DNA of 64,000 nucleotides from Kumtagia sp052180275 (GTDB lineage: Bacteria; Pseudomonadota; Alphaproteobacteria; Rhizobiales; Rhizobiaceae), in assembly GCF_052180275.1 (NCBI RefSeq), contig NZ_CP197465.1, positions 6,262,001 through 6,326,000 on the forward strand. The letters are read 5' to 3'. The position numbers were made by a program, and so were the translations under genes. Within the stretch, counting starts at the first letter, position 1, and the number at the start of each line of letters is the position of its first letter. The notes below the pieces were generated by a model that worked only from the letters and a program-made list of their open reading frames with translations, was not told the origin of the DNA and ran no database searches. This document shows positions 7,903-16,575 of this stretch, piece after piece.

Positions 7903-9903
7903 TCAGGCCCCCCTGGCAGGCAGTTCGAGTTTCGGCTGGCGCCGCGACCCGAGCATTGCGGAAAACAGCAGCGCGCAGAACGCCATGCCGCCGCCGATGA
8001 TCATCACCGTCGTCGAGAAACCGTATATGCCGAGCAGCACGCCCCCGACCAGAGGGCCCAGCGCATTGCCGGTGCGCTCGACCAGCCGGAAGATGCCGTA
8101 GACCGAGTTCTCGCTGACATTGCCGGGCAACGCCCGTCCCATCTCGCCGACCAGCCCGGAGAGCGGCGCGATGCTGATCGCCTGCCCCAATCCGAGACCG
8201 AGCAGCATCAAGGCGATCGGCATGATCTGGCTGCCGCCGAAGAAGACGACGAAGGCGCTGACGCCTGCCACCAACCCGCCGAAGGCCACAAACTGCGCGC
8301 GCATGTTCCAGCGGTCAGCCAGCGAGGCGAAGAAGGGAACCAGCAGTACCATGGCGATCGGGTAGATCATCAGCATCCGGCCCGTCGTCGCCTGCGTCGC
8401 GCCGATCGTCTCCATCTGCAACGGGACGAGGAAGAAGCAGAAGGCGACGAGGATGATTTTTGCCGGCATGGCACACAGGAACAGCAGGCCGGCCAGCGGC
8501 GGCGAGGCGATGATCGGGCCGAAGTCGCGCCAGCGGATCGCCGGCCCCTGCGACAGGCGCGACGCCGTCGCCGGCATGCAGAGCCAGGCGAGCACCAGGC
8601 TGCAAAGGGCGAACAGGCCGGCGATGACGAAGGTGCCGGGAATGCCGATGCGATCGGCCAGGATGCCGCCGATCGGCGGGCCGCACAGGCCGGCGACCAG
8701 GATGGCGCTGATGAACATCGCCATGCCGCTCGACCGCTGGCGGATGTCGGTGGAATCGATGACGAACCCCTGCGCGCTGACGAAGACCAGCGCGAAGCCC
8801 AGGCCTGAGATCGCCCGCGCCAGCGTCAGCCCGATCAGGTCGCCGACGAAGGCGGAGGCGCAGTAGCCGATCAGTCCGAACAGTGCCCCGGCCATCAGGC
8901 AGTTGCGGCGGCCGATGCGCTCGGTGAGGTTGCCGAGCAGCGGCTGCGACAGCGCCACCACGACGAGAAAGGTGATCATCGGCAGGCTGATGACGAATTC
9001 CGGCGACAGGCCGGGGATCGGCGTCGCCAGCGAGCGGATATAGACCGGCAGGAACGGCCGGGTCAGTTCCTCCGCCAGCATGAACACGAACAGCGGCGCG
9101 CGCATGGCGATGACCTGCACCGGCGCCGCGATCACCCCCTCGCCCAGCCCGAAACGCCCGCGCATCATGTCCAGCGCCTGCTGGGACATCTGGTCGCCGC
9201 GCTCGGCTATGGTCTGGCGCATCGTCGCGTAGGTGGAATGCAGCCGCCCGAGCCGCTCGTCGAGCGAGCGGGCGAAACTGCCGAACTCGCTGCCGGTGTC
9301 CACCGGCGGATGCAGCCGCAGATCCCCCTTGCGGATGGTCTTCAGCCTTCTCTCGACGCCCTCGATCGCGCCGTAGAGCCCCGCGCCAAAACCGACATAG
9401 ACCAGTTCCAACGCCACCACCGCCGTCACGAACATGACGATCACGAGATCGATCCAAAGCGTCGAGACGACCTGCCGCGCATAGGCCGGGTCGAGGCCGA
9501 CGACGAGCGTTTCCGTCTGGCCGCCCTGCACGGCGATCGGCACGCTGACGCTCTGTGCCGCATCGGCCGTGGCTGCCGCCCCCGCCGCCGTGTCGCCGGT
9601 GGCCGCCTGATAGAGCGTCGCGCCGCCGGCGTCGCGCACGGCGATGAAGGACAGGTCCGGGTTGCCGGCGAGGATGCGCTGGAGATAGGCGTCCAGCCCT
9701 TCCAGCCGGTCGAGCGGGATGCCGACCTCGAGCGCCCGGCCGATCAGCGAGGCAGTGGAACCGGCGACGGTCGCCGCCTTGCGCTCGAGCTCCGGCTGCA
9801 GGATCGACTGCGCCCGCTCCGCGGTCTGGAACGACAGGAACACCAGCGCCACGATGAGCACCGCCAGCACGGTGACCGAAAGGCGGACGCGCAAGCTGTT
9901 CAT
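7903..9903 (-). CDS. Periplasmic sensor-HAMP-MFS transporter fusion protein
   Basis: A 666-residue protein with two parts. Residues 1-about 235 are receptor-like: TM helix (7-24), a small periplasmic domain with GIPLDRLEGLDAYLQRIL, a second TM near 150-178, then a HAMP-like segment (KTIRKGDLRLHPPVDTGSEF). Residues about 260-655 are a 12-helix major facilitator domain with GNLTERIGRRN in the loop 2-3 position and a second half starting near the RWRDFGPIIASPP loop. Chemoreceptor modules fused to MFS carriers are rare, so it may be a transporter gated by a ligand or a 'transceptor'. Its ATG overlaps the small sensor's stop (ATGA). Confidence 0.85.
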   Translation of the reverse strand: MNSLRVRLSVTVLAVLIVALVFLSFQTAERAQSILQPELERKAATVAGSTASLIGRALEVGIPLDRLEGLDAYLQRILAGNPDLSFIAVRDAGGATLYQAATGDTAAGAAATADAAQSVSVPIAVQGGQTETLVVGLDPAYARQVVSTLWIDLVIVMFVTAVVALELVYVGFGAGLYGAIEGVERRLKTIRKGDLRLHPPVDTGSEFGSFARSLDERLGRLHSTYATMRQTIAERGDQMSQQALDMMRGRFGLGEGVIAAPVQVIAMRAPLFVFMLAEELTRPFLPVYIRSLATPIPGLSPEFVISLPMITFLVVVALSQPLLGNLTERIGRRNCLMAGALFGLIGYCASAFVGDLIGLTLARAISGLGFALVFVSAQGFVIDSTDIRQRSSGMAMFISAILVAGLCGPPIGGILADRIGIPGTFVIAGLFALCSLVLAWLCMPATASRLSQGPAIRWRDFGPIIASPPLAGLLFLCAMPAKIILVAFCFFLVPLQMETIGATQATTGRMLMIYPIAMVLLVPFFASLADRWNMRAQFVAFGGLVAGVSAFVVFFGGSQIMPIALMLLGLGLGQAISIAPLSGLVGEMGRALPGNVSENSVYGIFRLVERTGNALGPLVGGVLLGIYGFSTTVMIIGGGMAFCALLFSAMLGSRRQPKLELPARGA

Positions 9904-10574
9904 GCGTTGGTTTCCGGCTGCAGTTTTTTCATCTCGCGCGCGGCGCGGCCGATCGGATCGTCATCCGACTGGCCGAGTGCCGATCGCCGGGCGCGCCGGT
10001 GCAGATTGGTGAGCAGCAGCAGGCAGATCAGGCTTCCCGCCGCGACGGCGAAAAGGCCGGCCGGCACCGCGCCGTTGAGGATGTCGAAGCGCAGCCGGTC
10101 GATCTCGGCATCGATCGCCGAGCGGTTCAGCCGTACCACGACCGTGCCCACCGGCGCGCCGATGTCGTTGACGATGTGGTCCTCCTGGCGAAAGGCGCTG
10201 GCATCGCCGCCGGCGGCGTCGTTCGCGCCGACCCGCTTGGCATCGCTGCTGAACACCACCGTGCCGTCGTCGGAGGCGACGTCGATCGACAGCGTCAGCG
10301 GATCGGTCGCCGCCTGGCGCGCCAACAGGCCCGGCAGAGTGGTCTGCTCGGTCAGCCTGATGCCCAGTGTCGAGGCGGTGGAAATGTCGTTGCCGATGCC
10401 GTCGGCGGTCATTGCCATGCGCGAGCGGATGAGGTCGAGATAGGCCGAGCGCACGCCGCTGAAATTCATGTAGGCGGCGAGGAACATGGCGAAGCCGATG
10501 ATGACGGCAAAGACCGGTACTGTGCGAAGCGCTAGCCGTATCATCTGGGAATCACTGAGAGATCGGTCGCCCAT
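9900..10574 (-). CDS. Two-TM membrane protein with small periplasmic sensor domain
   Basis: A 224-residue protein: TM1 about residues 15-35, a periplasmic domain of about 130 residues, TM2 about 175-195, and a short basic cytoplasmic tail. The periplasmic part contains GIRLTEQTTLPGLLARQ followed by SIDVASDDGTVVFSS, the same pattern as the sensor parts of the three neighbouring proteins. There is no kinase, phosphatase or HAMP output, so it may partner with the sensor-MFS protein. It is the first gene of the leftward arm and is divergent from the equivalent small sensor at 10690. Confidence 0.75.
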   Translation of the reverse strand: MGDRSLSDSQMIRLALRTVPVFAVIIGFAMFLAAYMNFSGVRSAYLDLIRSRMAMTADGIGNDISTASTLGIRLTEQTTLPGLLARQAATDPLTLSIDVASDDGTVVFSSDAKRVGANDAAGGDASAFRQEDHIVNDIGAPVGTVVVRLNRSAIDAEIDRLRFDILNGAVPAGLFAVAAGSLICLLLLTNLHRRARRSALGQSDDDPIGRAAREMKKLQPETNA

Positions 10575-10602
10575 TGGAGCACCGCGAGATTAGCAGAATA
10601 TT

Positions 10603-10610
10603 ATTATAAT
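10603..10610. promoter_or_regulatory. Shared AT-rich divergent promoter core (ATTATAAT)
   Basis: The 115 bases between the divergent small-sensor genes are unusually AT rich for this window and contain ATTATAAT, a palindrome that gives a perfect TATAAT -10 hexamer on both strands. No good -35 is visible on either strand. This is the probable divergent promoter of both arms, perhaps activator dependent. Confidence 0.5.
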
Positions 10611-10689
10611 CGATAGGTTTTGTCGGATGACAGTGGGGTATGGCTCGAATACCGTTGCCACACTCCATTCCGACTCATACAACCCGCCC

Positions 10690-11472
10690 ATGGCTCCCGG
10701 TACGAGGATCATCCTGGCTATCCTTGGCGTCACGTGCGCGGGCCTCGCCCTGTGCGCGGCGCTGGTTTTCGGCAGCCTCGACCGCGTGGCGCTGCGGACC
10801 GCCGAGGCCAATGTCGACTTCCTGCTCACCCAGCTTCGCGACACGATCGAGGCCAATGCGGGCCTCGGCCTGCCGCTCTCCGACGTGCGCGTCGTTCAGG
10901 ACCTGATCGAGAGGGCGAAGGCGACGGACCCGCAGGTGGTCGCCGTCGAGGTCTTTTCTCCGGACGGCGTCTCGCTGTTCAACACCGACCGCGGCAGTAT
11001 CGGCGAGACCATCTCGTCGGCCTGGCAGACGGCGGTGCGCTACCGCGTCGAGAACGAACGCTGGCGCGTCGAGGAGTTCGGCAACATCGTGGTGGGGCAG
11101 GTCATCGGCAACGATTTCGGCGAAACGATCGGGCATCTCGCCATCACCGTTTCCGGCGAGGGGCGCGCCGCCCTCGCCCGCAACGTGCTGGCCGGGCTGG
11201 GCTCGCGCGCCGCCTGGGTCATCCCCGGTGCGCTGCTGGTCCTGCTGATCGTGTCGGTCGCGCTGCTCGACCTTTCGGGCCGCCCGTTGAAGCGGCTGGC
11301 GGACCGGCTCGCGCCGGAGGCGCCGCCGGCAGGCGACGGCGTCATGCCGGCGCGCTATCTCGCCGGCGCGGACGGGGTGAAACTGTCCGTCGACCGTGCC
11401 GTCTCGGATTTCGACAGGGCCACCGCCGCGGTGCTGAAAGTCGACGAGAGCGACGACCGCAATGCAGCTTGA
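10690..11472 (+). CDS. Two-TM membrane sensor protein, second copy
   Basis: About 260 residues from the ATG at 10690, chosen because it places the first TM helix (RIILAILGVTCAGLALC) right at the N-terminus; an ATG at 10627 would add 21 poorly hydrophobic residues. The periplasmic part has LGLPLSDVRVVQDLIERA and VEVFSPDGVSLFNT, matching the sensor pattern of the leftward arm. A second TM lies near residues 180-200, followed by a short cytoplasmic tail. It occupies the same first position as its counterpart in the opposite arm and overlaps the next gene by 11 bases. Confidence 0.78.
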   Translation: MAPGTRIILAILGVTCAGLALCAALVFGSLDRVALRTAEANVDFLLTQLRDTIEANAGLGLPLSDVRVVQDLIERAKATDPQVVAVEVFSPDGVSLFNTDRGSIGETISSAWQTAVRYRVENERWRVEEFGNIVVGQVIGNDFGETIGHLAITVSGEGRAALARNVLAGLGSRAAWVIPGALLVLLIVSVALLDLSGRPLKRLADRLAPEAPPAGDGVMPARYLAGADGVKLSVDRAVSDFDRATAAVLKVDESDDRNAA

Positions 11473-13291
11473 ACGCGCCCGGGCCTGGGTTCCGGCAGCC
11501 ATCATCGCGGCGGTGGTGGCCGTGGCGGTCGGTCTCTCGGCCTTCCTGCTGCTCGACGCCGGGCTGAGGCGCAGCGCGCCGACGCTGGAACAGGCGACGC
11601 GAACCGGCGCCGCCGCGGTCGGCATGGCGGTCGCCGGACAGTTCTCGCACGCGCTGCAACTCGGCATCCCGCTCGACAAGCTGCCCGGCATCGAACCCTA
11701 TCTTCACCGCATCGCCGACGATTCGCCGCAGGTGCTCGGGCTGGAGATCATCGACAGCGCCGGCAAGACGGTTGCCACGACCGGCGGAAACGTAACGGGC
11801 GAACGTTTTCCGATCGGCGGCGGCGGTGTGTCGGCTACGCTGGTCGTCGAGGGCGAATCGCCGTTGATCGAGCAGGCTGTTTCGCAGGTGCGGATCGCGC
11901 TCGCCATCACGGCGCTTCTTGCCGGGGCGGTGGCGGGTGGCATCGTCGCCTTCTTCGTCGCCTTCAACCTCTATCCGGCGCAGGCCCGGCTGCTCGGCGA
12001 CATGGAGCGCGTCTCGGCGGGCGACTTCAGCGCACATCCGTATAGCGAGGATCGCGGCCCGCTGTTTTCGGCGTCGCGGGCCCTCGCCCGCAACATCGAG
12101 CGGGTCAAGGCGGCGCGGCGCAACCTTGTCGAGGCCGTCGCCACCATCCGCGCCATCGACTTCGACGGCAGCCTCGGCCGCCGCGTCGACGCCATCCTGC
12201 TGCCGATCGACCGCCGCTACACCTTTGCCGACGCCGGCGACGACGCGCCGGCGGAGGCGTTTTCGAACGGCAGCGGCGCGGCATGGCGCGTCGCGCTGCT
12301 GCTGGCCATCTACGCGGCTGCATTCCCCTATGTCGCCAATTTCGCGATCGACCGCGAGTCCGAGGTGGTGGCGCTGCCCTGGGTGCCGGTCATGCCGCTG
12401 CTGGCGGAACTTGCCGCGGCACTTGCCGGCGCCATGCTCGGCACCGGACGGGCGGGCCGCTCCGGCGCGCTGCTGGCGCTGGGCGGCATAGCGCTCGCCG
12501 TGGCGCTCGGCGCGACCTATTGGTGCCGCACCTATGATGTCTTCGTGATGCTGCGTGCCTTGGCCGGCCTCTCCGGCGGTTTCATGGCCGCCGCGCTGCT
12601 CGCCCACCGCCGCATCGACCTGGAGCCGCGCAGCCTTGCGACGCTGCTGATCTTCTCGGCGCTGTTCGCCGCCCCGCTCGCCAGCGGCCTCTATGCCGAG
12701 GCGATCGGCCGGCGCTCCGGCTTCCTGGTGCTCGGCATCGCGGCGCTGCTGGCCACGCCCTTCCTCGCCTACGGCGAAACGATATCGGCCGGAAAGACCG
12801 TGACGCCGAAGGACGCGACGATCGGCTTGCCCGACCTGCTGCTCGGCCTCGCCGTGCTTCCGGCCGCCGCGATGGTTCTGGTCGGGCTGCCGGCCGGTAT
12901 CGGCTTCGACAATTATCTCGTCGGCACGGGCGCCGCGGCGATCCTTGCCATCGCCGCCCTGGCCGCGCCGGCGCTGCCGCCGCTGGCCTGCGGCGCAGCG
13001 CTGCTGGTCGGAGCCGCCGCACTGTACGATCCGCTGTCCAGCATGACCCTGTCGACGACGGTCGCCTGCGCGGCGCTCGGCTTCGCCGCCGGCGGCGCGA
13101 TCCGATCGTTCTGCGGGGCAGCCGCCCGGCCGTGGCTGGCGCTCGGATGCACGGCCGCAGCCGGCCTCGGCCTGGCGGGCGCGACCGGGCAGACCGGTGT
13201 CCCGTTCGCCGCTGTCATCGCCGCCCTCGCACTGGCCGTCATGGCCGGCCATCTCGCCGGCCGCCGGCCGGCCACGCCCGTCCCGGCCTGA
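11462..13291 (+). CDS. Periplasmic sensor-HAMP-degenerate MFS-like membrane protein
   Basis: 609 residues. TM1 is about residues 12-32, the sensor part has LGIPLDKLPGIEPYLHRIA and LEIIDSAGKTVATT, TM2 is about 140-165 and a HAMP-like piece follows (DMERVSAGDFSAHPYSEDRG). From about residue 275 come about a dozen hydrophobic helices, but the loop motifs of MFS carriers are mostly eroded (only EAIGRRSGF resembles one). It looks like a second sensor-MFS fusion whose carrier part has drifted, perhaps to a pure signalling role. It sits directly upstream of the SpoIIE phosphatase gene (9-base gap). Confidence 0.75.
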   Translation: MQLERARAWVPAAIIAAVVAVAVGLSAFLLLDAGLRRSAPTLEQATRTGAAAVGMAVAGQFSHALQLGIPLDKLPGIEPYLHRIADDSPQVLGLEIIDSAGKTVATTGGNVTGERFPIGGGGVSATLVVEGESPLIEQAVSQVRIALAITALLAGAVAGGIVAFFVAFNLYPAQARLLGDMERVSAGDFSAHPYSEDRGPLFSASRALARNIERVKAARRNLVEAVATIRAIDFDGSLGRRVDAILLPIDRRYTFADAGDDAPAEAFSNGSGAAWRVALLLAIYAAAFPYVANFAIDRESEVVALPWVPVMPLLAELAAALAGAMLGTGRAGRSGALLALGGIALAVALGATYWCRTYDVFVMLRALAGLSGGFMAAALLAHRRIDLEPRSLATLLIFSALFAAPLASGLYAEAIGRRSGFLVLGIAALLATPFLAYGETISAGKTVTPKDATIGLPDLLLGLAVLPAAAMVLVGLPAGIGFDNYLVGTGAAAILAIAALAAPALPPLACGAALLVGAAALYDPLSSMTLSTTVACAALGFAAGGAIRSFCGAAARPWLALGCTAAAGLGLAGATGQTGVPFAAVIAALALAVMAGHLAGRRPATPVPA

Positions 13292-13300
13292 GGAACAATC

Positions 13301-15442
13301 ATGCTCCTCAGCACACGCATCGCGGTTTTCGTCTCGCTGGCCTTCATCCTCGCCTTCGGCACGCTGGCGGTCATCGGGGCGCAGCGCGAGACGCTGGCGG
13401 CCCAACCCTACACACGCATCGCCATCGCCGGCCAGGAGGCGCTGTGGCGCGAGATCCTGCATACCGAGACGCGGCGGCTGTCGATGCTGCGCGAACGCAT
13501 CGCCACCGATGCCGGCGTCACCGATGCGTTCCGCCGCGGCGACCTGCCGACGCTGCGGCGCATGGCGCTGACCTGGACGCAGCCATGGCTGACGTCCGGC
13601 GAGCTTTCCGATCTCCAGATCCTGGACCACCAGGGCCGCATCCTCGTCGCCAGTTCGGCGCAGGCAGAGCCTCCCCGGCTGCTCGACATCAGCACGATCG
13701 GCGCGATCCTCGACGGCCAGGAACCGGCCGGCATCCGCCAGGTCTCGTCGGATGCGTTCCGCATCGTCGCCGCCAAGCGCTTCGAGACCTGGGACGGCTC
13801 GCCGACGGTGCTCGCCATCGGCTCCAAGGCCGGCGGGCCGCTGAAAAGCTTCGCCGAGGCCATGGATGCGGAAAGCTACCTCGTCAGCACGCGCGGACGG
13901 CTGGTCGAAGGCACGGAAGCGCAGTTGTGGCAGGATATCGAACTGACCTTCCCGCAGCGTATCGGCTCGGTCCAGCAGGCCGAGGTCGACGATCGCCTCT
14001 ACGCCGTCACCGCCATCCCGCTGGCCGACATCTCCGCCGGCTCGGCCGGCCTGCTGGTCGCCGCGCAGGACGCCACCGAAAGCCTGCTGGCGCTGGACCG
14101 GCTGACGATGCTCACCATGGTCATCATGGCTGTCGTGGCGATCCTCACCGTCGGCGGCCTCTATCTCTACCTGCGCTACAGCTTCAACCCGCTGCGGCGC
14201 GCCGTCACCATTCTGGCGGCGCTGGCGCGCGGCGACACGTCGGCTACGCTGGTGCGCAGGAGCGACGACGAGATCGGCCAGATCGCCTCGGCGATCACCG
14301 AGCTGCGCCACAACCTCGTCGCCCTCAACGAGGCCAGAAGGCAGCGCGAACTGCAGCGCCGCCGCCAGGAACGCTTCGTGCGCCGGCAGATGGAATCGCT
14401 TGCCGAGACGCTGGAGCCCGGCGCCCGCGAGGAGGTGCTGGGCGATCTCGGCCGCATCGTCGCGGCGACCAAGGGCGGCGCAGCGACCGCCGAGGACGTC
14501 GACCCGATCGCCCGGCTGATCCGCGAGGACGACCAGCTTGGGCCGATCGCCGCCGTTCTCCAGCAGATGTCTGGCCGCGTCGTCGACCAGCACCGGCGGC
14601 TGTCCGAACTGGTGGCAAGGTTGCGCGAGGCGCTGGTGCGCGAGACGCAGCTCGCTACGCTGCAGCAGGAACTGTCGATCGCCCGCGACCTGCAGCGCTC
14701 CGTGCTGCCCGCCGATTTCCCCGAGCGGCCGACCTTCGGCGTCAAGGGCCTGATGCAGTCGGCCAACGAGGTCGGCGGCGATTTCTACGATTTCTTCGAG
14801 CGCGGCGACGGCAAGCTGGTGTTCGTCATCGCCGACGTGTCGGGCAAGGGCGTGCCGGCCGCCTTCTTCATGGCGATCTCGCGCACGCTGCTCAAGGCCA
14901 TCGCGCTGTTCGAGAACGATCCCGCCGTCTGCGTGCGCCAGCTGAACGACCTGCTGGTCGTCGACAACGACCAGATGATGTTCGTCACCCTGGTGTTCGG
15001 CGTGTTCGATCCGAGGACGGGCCATGTCGACTTCGTCAATGCCGGCCACAGCGCGCCGATCCGCATCAGGGCCGACGGCAGCGTCGAGACGGTTCCCGGC
15101 GACAGCGACATGGCGGTCGCGGTCATCGACACGGCGGAGTTCAGCAGCCGCTCCATCGACCTCGCGCCGGGCGAGATGATTGTGCTCTACACCGACGGCG
15201 TGTCGGAGGCATTCAACGCCGAAGGCGAGCAGTTCGGCGAGGCCCGCCTGCTTACCAGCCTCGAAGGCATGCGCGACGCGGACAGCCCGGACGCCATGGC
15301 GCAAGGCATCCTGTCGACCGTGAAGACTTTCGAGAACGGCGTGCACCAGTCGGACGACATCACCTTGCTGGTCGTCCGCTACACCGGTCCGGACACATCG
15401 TCGGCGCCTTTCCTGCCGGAGCCGATTGGCGGCGAAGGGTAG
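13301..15442 (+). CDS. Sensor-HAMP-SpoIIE/PP2C serine phosphatase (RsbU-like)
   Basis: 713 residues: TM1 about 7-25, a large periplasmic Cache-like domain (LQILDHQGRILVAS), TM2 about 268-288, HAMP about 290-345, a coiled linker, then a SpoIIE phosphatase domain (about 470-705). All metal-binding aspartates are visible: D494 (GGDFYD), D512 (ADVSGKG), D632 (YTDGVSEA) and D685/D686 (SDDITLL), so it should be active. The expected substrate is phosphorylated S54 of the STAS protein encoded at 4623. It ends the rightward arm and begins after a good GGAACAATC ribosome site. Confidence 0.9.
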   Translation: MLLSTRIAVFVSLAFILAFGTLAVIGAQRETLAAQPYTRIAIAGQEALWREILHTETRRLSMLRERIATDAGVTDAFRRGDLPTLRRMALTWTQPWLTSGELSDLQILDHQGRILVASSAQAEPPRLLDISTIGAILDGQEPAGIRQVSSDAFRIVAAKRFETWDGSPTVLAIGSKAGGPLKSFAEAMDAESYLVSTRGRLVEGTEAQLWQDIELTFPQRIGSVQQAEVDDRLYAVTAIPLADISAGSAGLLVAAQDATESLLALDRLTMLTMVIMAVVAILTVGGLYLYLRYSFNPLRRAVTILAALARGDTSATLVRRSDDEIGQIASAITELRHNLVALNEARRQRELQRRRQERFVRRQMESLAETLEPGAREEVLGDLGRIVAATKGGAATAEDVDPIARLIREDDQLGPIAAVLQQMSGRVVDQHRRLSELVARLREALVRETQLATLQQELSIARDLQRSVLPADFPERPTFGVKGLMQSANEVGGDFYDFFERGDGKLVFVIADVSGKGVPAAFFMAISRTLLKAIALFENDPAVCVRQLNDLLVVDNDQMMFVTLVFGVFDPRTGHVDFVNAGHSAPIRIRADGSVETVPGDSDMAVAVIDTAEFSSRSIDLAPGEMIVLYTDGVSEAFNAEGEQFGEARLLTSLEGMRDADSPDAMAQGILSTVKTFENGVHQSDDITLLVVRYTGPDTSSAPFLPEPIGGEG

Positions 15443-15486
15443 CCGGCACGCCCGAAGCGCCGGCACGGCTGTTCCGGCACAAGCCT

Positions 15487-16029
15487 TCAGAATTTACGGC
15501 TGACGAAGCGGGAGCCGGCGAGCCCGAATCGCCATGGCAGTTCCATCGCCCGCGTGATCCCGACGCGCGGGCCGGCGACCGTCTCCGCCGTGGAAGTCGG
15601 CAGCACAAGCTCGAACGGCGCCCAGTCGAGCGGCAGCGCGTTGAGCGAAAGGTCGATGCCGAGCGCCTGGCACAGCCGGCCTGGCCCGGAGCATAGCAGC
15701 CTGACGTCCTCCAGCCCGCGCCGTTCGCACATCGACGCCAGCCCGTCGCTCGGCTCCAGCGCCCGGATCAGCACGGCGCTGCCGGGCAGGCAGACGAAAT
15801 TCAGGCACCAGTGGATGCCGTAGGAGCGATAGACATAGGCCCGGGCGGGCGGTCCGAACATGGCCTGGTTGCGCGGCGTCGGTCCGCGGAAGGCGTGCGA
15901 GGCCGGATCGTCCGGCCGGTAGGCCTCCGTCTCGACGATGATGCCGCCGACGCCGGCCACCAGCAGCCTCGCGCCGATCAGTGCCTTGCCGACCTCGACC
16001 GCGCTGCGGGAAAAGAATTCTGCCAGCAT
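15487..16029 (-). CDS. 3-methyladenine DNA glycosylase (AAG/MPG family)
   Basis: A 180-residue protein with the family signatures IIVETEAYRPDDPASHAFRG, GPPARAYVYRSYGIHWCLN, and SGPGRLCQALGID. E of ETEAY is the catalytic base and YRSYGIH forms the DNA-intercalating wall. It excises alkylated purines in base-excision repair. It is slightly shorter than usual (about 190-200 residues). The ATG at 16029 lies only one base from a GAGGGAG site, so the exact start is uncertain. It converges on the phosphatase gene and diverges from the acidic protein gene. Confidence 0.88.
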   Translation of the reverse strand: MLAEFFSRSAVEVGKALIGARLLVAGVGGIIVETEAYRPDDPASHAFRGPTPRNQAMFGPPARAYVYRSYGIHWCLNFVCLPGSAVLIRALEPSDGLASMCERRGLEDVRLLCSGPGRLCQALGIDLSLNALPLDWAPFELVLPTSTAETVAGPRVGITRAMELPWRFGLAGSRFVSRKF

Positions 16030-16124
16030 GCTCCCTCGCCCGCCGTCTCCCGGCGGAATTTCCTGTCCGCCGGAGCGTTTCTCAACGCCGGGCGTTTGAA
16101 ATGCAAGCAACGGAGGATCGGACC

Positions 16125-16406
16125 ATGCCGAACGACACGACCAAAAAATCCGCGCTCGACGCCGCCAAGGAAGCGCCGGAACTCGAAGAGACGGATTGGG
16201 ACGACATCGAAGCCGCCGACCCATTCGCAACGCCGCTGGAAAGCGAGGATCTTGAAGAAGATGAAGGCGAGATGTCCGGCGACCTGCCGGAGGAAGACGA
16301 CGACAACGCCTACCAGGAGAGCGACGAGGCACTGCCCGACGATCTTGAGGAGAGGGTGATCGAGCACGATCCTTCCCGCGAAGGCAGCCGTTTCGACGAG
16401 ATCTGA
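16125..16406 (+). CDS. Small highly acidic conserved hypothetical protein
   Basis: A 93-residue protein with almost continuous Asp/Glu in its middle (LESEDLEEDEGE, PEEDDDN) and no cysteines or membrane segments. The start at 16125 is supported by CGGAGGATCG just upstream. It is probably largely disordered. I recognise no functional domain. It is a monocistronic gene divergent from the DNA glycosylase; the 170 bases that follow hold nothing I can identify. Confidence 0.65.
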   Translation: MPNDTTKKSALDAAKEAPELEETDWDDIEAADPFATPLESEDLEEDEGEMSGDLPEEDDDNAYQESDEALPDDLEERVIEHDPSREGSRFDEI

Positions 16407-16575
16407 TCGGATGATCGGCGTATCGGCGGAGGTTCGCCCGGGAGGCGGTTGCGGCGATCCGCAGGGCACGGCTTGGCCAGGTGAGAACGGTATTCGCGGG
16501 CAGCACGGATCGCCGCCCGCCGCGAAAATCCGCGCTGGTTGTTGATACTTCGCTGTGGCTTCGGCAGGTACGGCG

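Noticed and set aside
11342..15466. A 1374-codon open frame antisense to the sensor/phosphatase genes
   Set aside because: It is a shadow caused by GC-rich codon bias: its translation is low-complexity Arg/Gln/Asp/His and the opposite strand encodes clear membrane and SpoIIE domains.
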